Shown here in pieces: positions 60,597-64,000 of a DNA stretch of 64,000 bases (positions within the stretch are counted from its first letter, which is position 1; every line of letters starts with the position of its first letter). The DNA comes from Paratinospora sagittata. Lineage: Eukaryota > Streptophyta > Magnoliopsida > Ranunculales > Menispermaceae. The translations under genes and the position numbers were made by a program. The notes under the pieces are model-generated. The model worked only from the letters and a program-made list of their open reading frames with translations. It was not told where the DNA came from and ran no database searches. Where the stretch lies: positions 25,526,987-25,590,986 of the forward strand of contig CM069612.1 of the NCBI GenBank assembly GCA_035771175.1. The letters are read 5' to 3'.

Positions 60597-63400
60597 TGAG
60601 ATTCAATTATAAATCTTTGCTTTAGGAAGATAATGGGAAATTGGAGTCACATGCAATAATCTGAGGATAGTCAATTCTCAAAACTATCAGATTTTTAACT
60701 TTGAGAAAAATAAAAATCACTTTTTTTTTTGTATAGTTTGTTTTGTCATTGCTATATTGGATTGTATGTAATGACCATTGTATTGGGAGAAATTTTGATA
60801 GAAAATGAAACTACTTGAAGAACATCCTTGCCATATTATGGTATTATCCTAAATAATTAGTACTGAGCTTGTGCTTTCTCCTTATTAGGGGGAAAAGGGT
60901 TACTTAGACTAGTGAAGAAGTTTATATCTACGCGTGGTAAGAGCTGCCCAGGATCAAATGTTATAATTCTATATGATTAAAATTTAAGACCTGACTTTGA
61001 CACGTAATTATCCCCTAGTTGTAAAACTCTTTTATTGGTTTGAGTCCTAAGCTCTGATAGAAATTTTTTTATTTGTCTAAGATGGTCGTATTGTATTTTA
61101 CTGATAATCTTTTAAGTTCTAAACGTTCATGGTTTTTAAATGTAGCTCTTTTTATTTCTTTGTTGTAGATCATCATGGACCTGCAAAGGTGAACTGCTGG
61201 AAGGATCCAATGAATCCTGGCAACTGGAAGGAAGAGCACGTGAGTTGTGTTTCCAAAAGACTATTCATTTTTTTTTTTTTAATTTCAAAAGACTTGATTC
61301 TTTTTTATTTGTGTTTGTGTGTGCAACACATAACTTCTCGCATTAGTTTTCTCTAATTATGTCTGCATAATCTATAAGCAAAAGCTATATCAAAATGTCC
61401 CCCATGTCAACATTAACATTTGAAATCAATAATTACTACTTGTTTGGAGTAATATTAGAAGGGGAGCCTTGGTGCAACGATAAGAGTTGGTGCCGTGTGA
61501 CCATATGGTCACGGTTTCAAGTTGTGAAAACAACTTTTTAAGATGCAAGGTAGGGTTGTGTACAATAGACCGAAAAGTTGTCTGACCCTTCCTTAGGGGA
61601 ACTACATGTGTCAGGTTGCCCTTTTTTTTTTAGTAATATTAGAACATTTAATTGATGGTAATTATTGATTTAGCATGTGATAAGCATTGAAGTAAGTTTC
61701 TGAGGATTTGCATGTGTCTCACATTCAACAAGCTAGATGTAGACATAGATATGAGTAAACTAGTGTTTCTAGCTGTACAACTCAGGCTTTTGATTGACAT
61801 GACATGATTTTGTGTACTTTATTTCATCTTGAGGCATTTATACTGACTTATTGAACAATGACTATGATGAGATCATGGATGGTTGTACGCTAATTTGTGC
61901 TTAAACTTGGGATTGTTTTTCTTCCTTACCGATTAAAAAAGGGCTATTTTTACTATTATGGCAAACAATCAAAGTACGAACTTGCTGCATAATTTTAGGA
62001 ATTGGTCCTATGTGATAAAAGGTTTTGAGGTTTATAGAAGACATGACAAAATCATTGAAAAGGACTGGTTGGTGAAACTTGAAAGCCATAAGAGAAGGAT
62101 AAAGGCAAAAATTGACATGATTGGTGTAGGGATGGTATAGAAAATCAAAGAGACATGATCTACTGAATGTTGAACTGCTTAAAGAGTTATAAATATATAA
62201 TTTATGTTGTCTGAAATCAATCTTCGGGGCCATGTTTTGGTGATGCTAATTGTAATAATTATTCTTATGGTGCGTGACATCACGTTGTTAATTCTTTGCT
62301 AACCTCGTCATAATTATTTTTTTTTAATGTCATCATATTCTTAATTTGCTCAAGCTCAACTTATGATGCCTTTGAGGGAATTTTCAGTGACTTGTTCGTT
62401 AGATATAGAACTTGGCTGAAGCTTTAGATTATCTAAGCTTGATTATTTCTCTTAATGGAAAGCTATTAAGATTAAAGTAGGTTGACTTCTACCTGTTCTT
62501 GAAACTTTTTGATATATTATGTCTCAGTTGACTATTCATTTATCTTATTCTCCCATGAGCTTTTAAGGTTTAGTGTATTTTGATTTAGATCTTTACTTTT
62601 ATCATTATTAAAAGGTACTTGTTTTGAATAGTTTTGTGCGTTCAATTCTTTTGCAGTTTGTGATCGTCTCTCTATCTGGCTGGGGCTTACTTTTCTTTGG
62701 AAGTTACAAGTTCTTCACTAGAGGCAAGAAAGAAAACAAAGAAGAGGTACTCTATATACTGTTAAAACCATGGACAGCACTTTTTAACTTGTAACTGTTA
62801 GAAGGATAGCTACTGGAACATGACAATTGGCCCTTAATCTTTTGCTATTTTACTCCTATTCGTGTGCAATCAAGCTAGCAAGAACTCTTGTGGGAAACCT
62901 TTGTAGTTACTTCACCTGAAGACAACTGGCCTTAAAGCTCCATATACCTAGATTCTGGAATGATGTTTCTACTTAGTAGTTGATTGCAAAATCCTATGCC
63001 TACCATTTCAGCATCTTCTTTGCTTGCTTATTTGGCATTGAGATTTTTCTATGCTAAACCTAAAGGTAGACACATTCTCATGTTTCAAGCATGAGTTCTG
63101 TTTAGGATATTTAAACCATTGGTTGTCTGGATCTAGTGATCAGACATTGAAAAGTGGATTTAACTCCACTTCTTTCATTCTTTGGGTTACTACTACTATA
63201 ACATATTGCTGCCCTGCCCTTAGTGACCTTTGCTTTAAACAAATGCCTTAGGTATCAGGGGTTTAGTTTGGTATGAGTTTCTATGTTATCTTTGCAAGAT
63301 GAATTTGATTCTACAGGTTGTTGAGATGATTCCTGCAATATCTAATCGTCATTTCTGCCTATTGTTTCTTTTGCAGAAAGTAGCTGAAGCAGCACACTAG
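60285..63400 (+). CDS. 99-aa single-pass protein with mitochondrial-type presequence
   Basis: Exons 60285-60399, 61169-61239, 62657-62746, 63377-63400; all phases close. The N-terminal 35 residues are Ala/Ser/Arg-rich with no acidic residues (ARQAASLTRLSS, QRRGL), typical of a mitochondrial presequence. The middle has DHHGPAKVNCWKDPMNPGNW; exon 3 has one transmembrane helix (FVIVSLSGWGLLFFGSYKFF, about residues 63-82) followed by a basic GKKENKEEK tail. The layout is that of small accessory subunits of inner-membrane respiratory complexes, but I cannot assign it to one. Introns are long for such a small gene, and intron 2 holds a SINE. A possible extra exon at 60889-60934 (acceptor TTATTAG, donor GTAAGAG) is not needed for an in-frame product. 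Confidence 0.85.
61448..61460. repeat. 13-bp target-site duplication, left (SINE)
   Basis: AGTAATATTAGAA, identical to 61632-61644. Confidence 0.92.
61461..61631 (+). mobile_element. Au-type SINE in intron 2 of the 99-aa protein gene
   Basis: A 171-bp tRNA-derived element beginning GGGGAGCCTTGGTGCAACGA (A-box region), with a B-box-like GGTCACGGTTTCAAG, a TGTGTACAATAGACC central block, and a CAGGTTGCC + poly-T end, the layout of plant Au SINEs. Perfect 13-bp direct repeats flank it. It has diverged from the family consensus I recall by substitutions and by a shortened 3' part. Same orientation as the host gene. Confidence 0.92.
61632..61644. repeat. 13-bp target-site duplication, right (SINE)
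   Basis: AGTAATATTAGAA, identical to 61448-61460. Confidence 0.92.
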
Positions 63401-64000
63401 TTAGTTGATTGCGAACTAGAGGTTCTGTTATTCATGAGCACCTAAAATAAGTGTTTACTTGGACTTCACAACCCCTGGGGGGAGTAGATTGTACTTCTCT
63501 TTGTGAAACAATCCCGTTTTGGGCAAATTTTCTATTTTTATGACCTTCGGGTGATGAAAGCCAGGATTCATTTTTCATTTGTGATTCTCTTGATGTGCTA
63601 AATGCTAAAAGGCTGCAAACTACTGTTTTTATTTCTTGACACTGGTCAAATATTGCGATGCAGTTGCTTGCTTTCCTCTTTGAAACCTAAGCGTGGTGGA
63701 TCAATTTTATAAATGAACGTCCCAGTGAAATGTCTTGGTGTAGTTAAAATCTTAAGCTTGGCATTCTGTTGCTTAGGAGCTGTTGTGCCCATATGGCAGG
63801 TTGATGGTTCTGTTAAAATGGGTTTGCAGTTAACCTGCAAATCCTGTGAAGGTGGAATATATTGAGAAAATTGGTGTCAGTTACAGGCCTGTTTGATTCA
63901 GCATTAATAAAAAAGTAAACCTAAAAACAAAACTTTTCAAAACACAGTTTTTAGAGAAGAAACTACAAAAAAGTTATATTTTTTTGTTCCCTTCATAGTT
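63401..64000. other. 3' UTR and downstream flank of the 99-aa protein gene
   Basis: No further gene is visible. The minus-strand frame 63840-63646 has no recognisable motif. Sequence from about 63880 (GCCTGTTTGATTCAGC) resembles the edge of another MITE-type repeat that would continue beyond the window. Confidence 0.4.

Noticed and set aside
1..64000. tRNA, rRNA or other structured RNA genes
   Set aside because: None could be recognised by eye. The only tRNA-like box pair found belongs to the SINE; a tRNAscan/Infernal run would be needed to exclude others.

Overview
The window is nuclear DNA of a flowering plant, probably a eudicot. It is AT-rich and intron-rich. Genes have GT-AG introns and match plant families: a VAL-type B3/CW transcriptional repressor, chloroplast CCDA, DUF4408/DUF761 proteins, an AGD5/NEVERSHED-type ARF-GAP and mitochondrial IMP1. 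The mobile elements are also typical of plants (L1-like and RTE-like LINEs, an Au-type SINE, Ty1/copia, MULE and hAT). The species cannot be fixed from the sequence alone.

Layout. 1-8250: the 3' half of a VAL/HSI2-like gene (+). Its last three exons are visible, and a 5'-truncated LINE (840-4165, with 16-bp target duplications) lies upstream of the CW exon. 8941-15935: a complete 12-exon CCDA gene (+) for a thylakoid thiol/disulfide electron carrier. 17776-19086 and 21642-22874: two tandem paralogues on the minus strand, each with two exons, encoding DUF4408+DUF761 membrane proteins. 22875-32705: about 10 kb without a convincing gene, holding an hAT-like repeat, MITE-like elements, a Z-DNA-prone tract and a 21-bp minisatellite. 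32706-43178: a complete 11-exon AGD5/NEVERSHED-type ARF-GAP gene (-), whose large introns hold LINE, hAT-like and other transposon pieces. 43179-49569: intergenic, with a complete non-autonomous hAT (8-bp duplications) next to a 3-kb MULE-like element that carries a ~285-bp tandem array and a transposase relic. 49570-50067: intronless IMP1 (+). 50417-50715: an RTE LINE relic. 51350-55321: a Ty1/copia element with both LTRs and 5-bp duplications, internally defective. 56333-58123: the last two exons of an unrecognised gene (+), the first lengthened by a 39-bp in-frame tandem duplication. 60285-63400: a complete four-exon gene (+) for a 99-aa single-pass protein with a mitochondrial-type N-terminus; its second intron holds an Au-type SINE with 13-bp duplications.

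The genes are independent transcription units and do not form a pathway or cluster. Two products (IMP1 and the 99-aa protein) probably act in mitochondria, one (CCDA) in plastids, one (ARF-GAP) in the trans-Golgi/endosome system and one (VAL) in the nucleus. Most of the unusual structure is mobile-element biology: several elements keep intact target-site duplications, so their boundaries can be set to the base. I found no previously undescribed multi-gene system.
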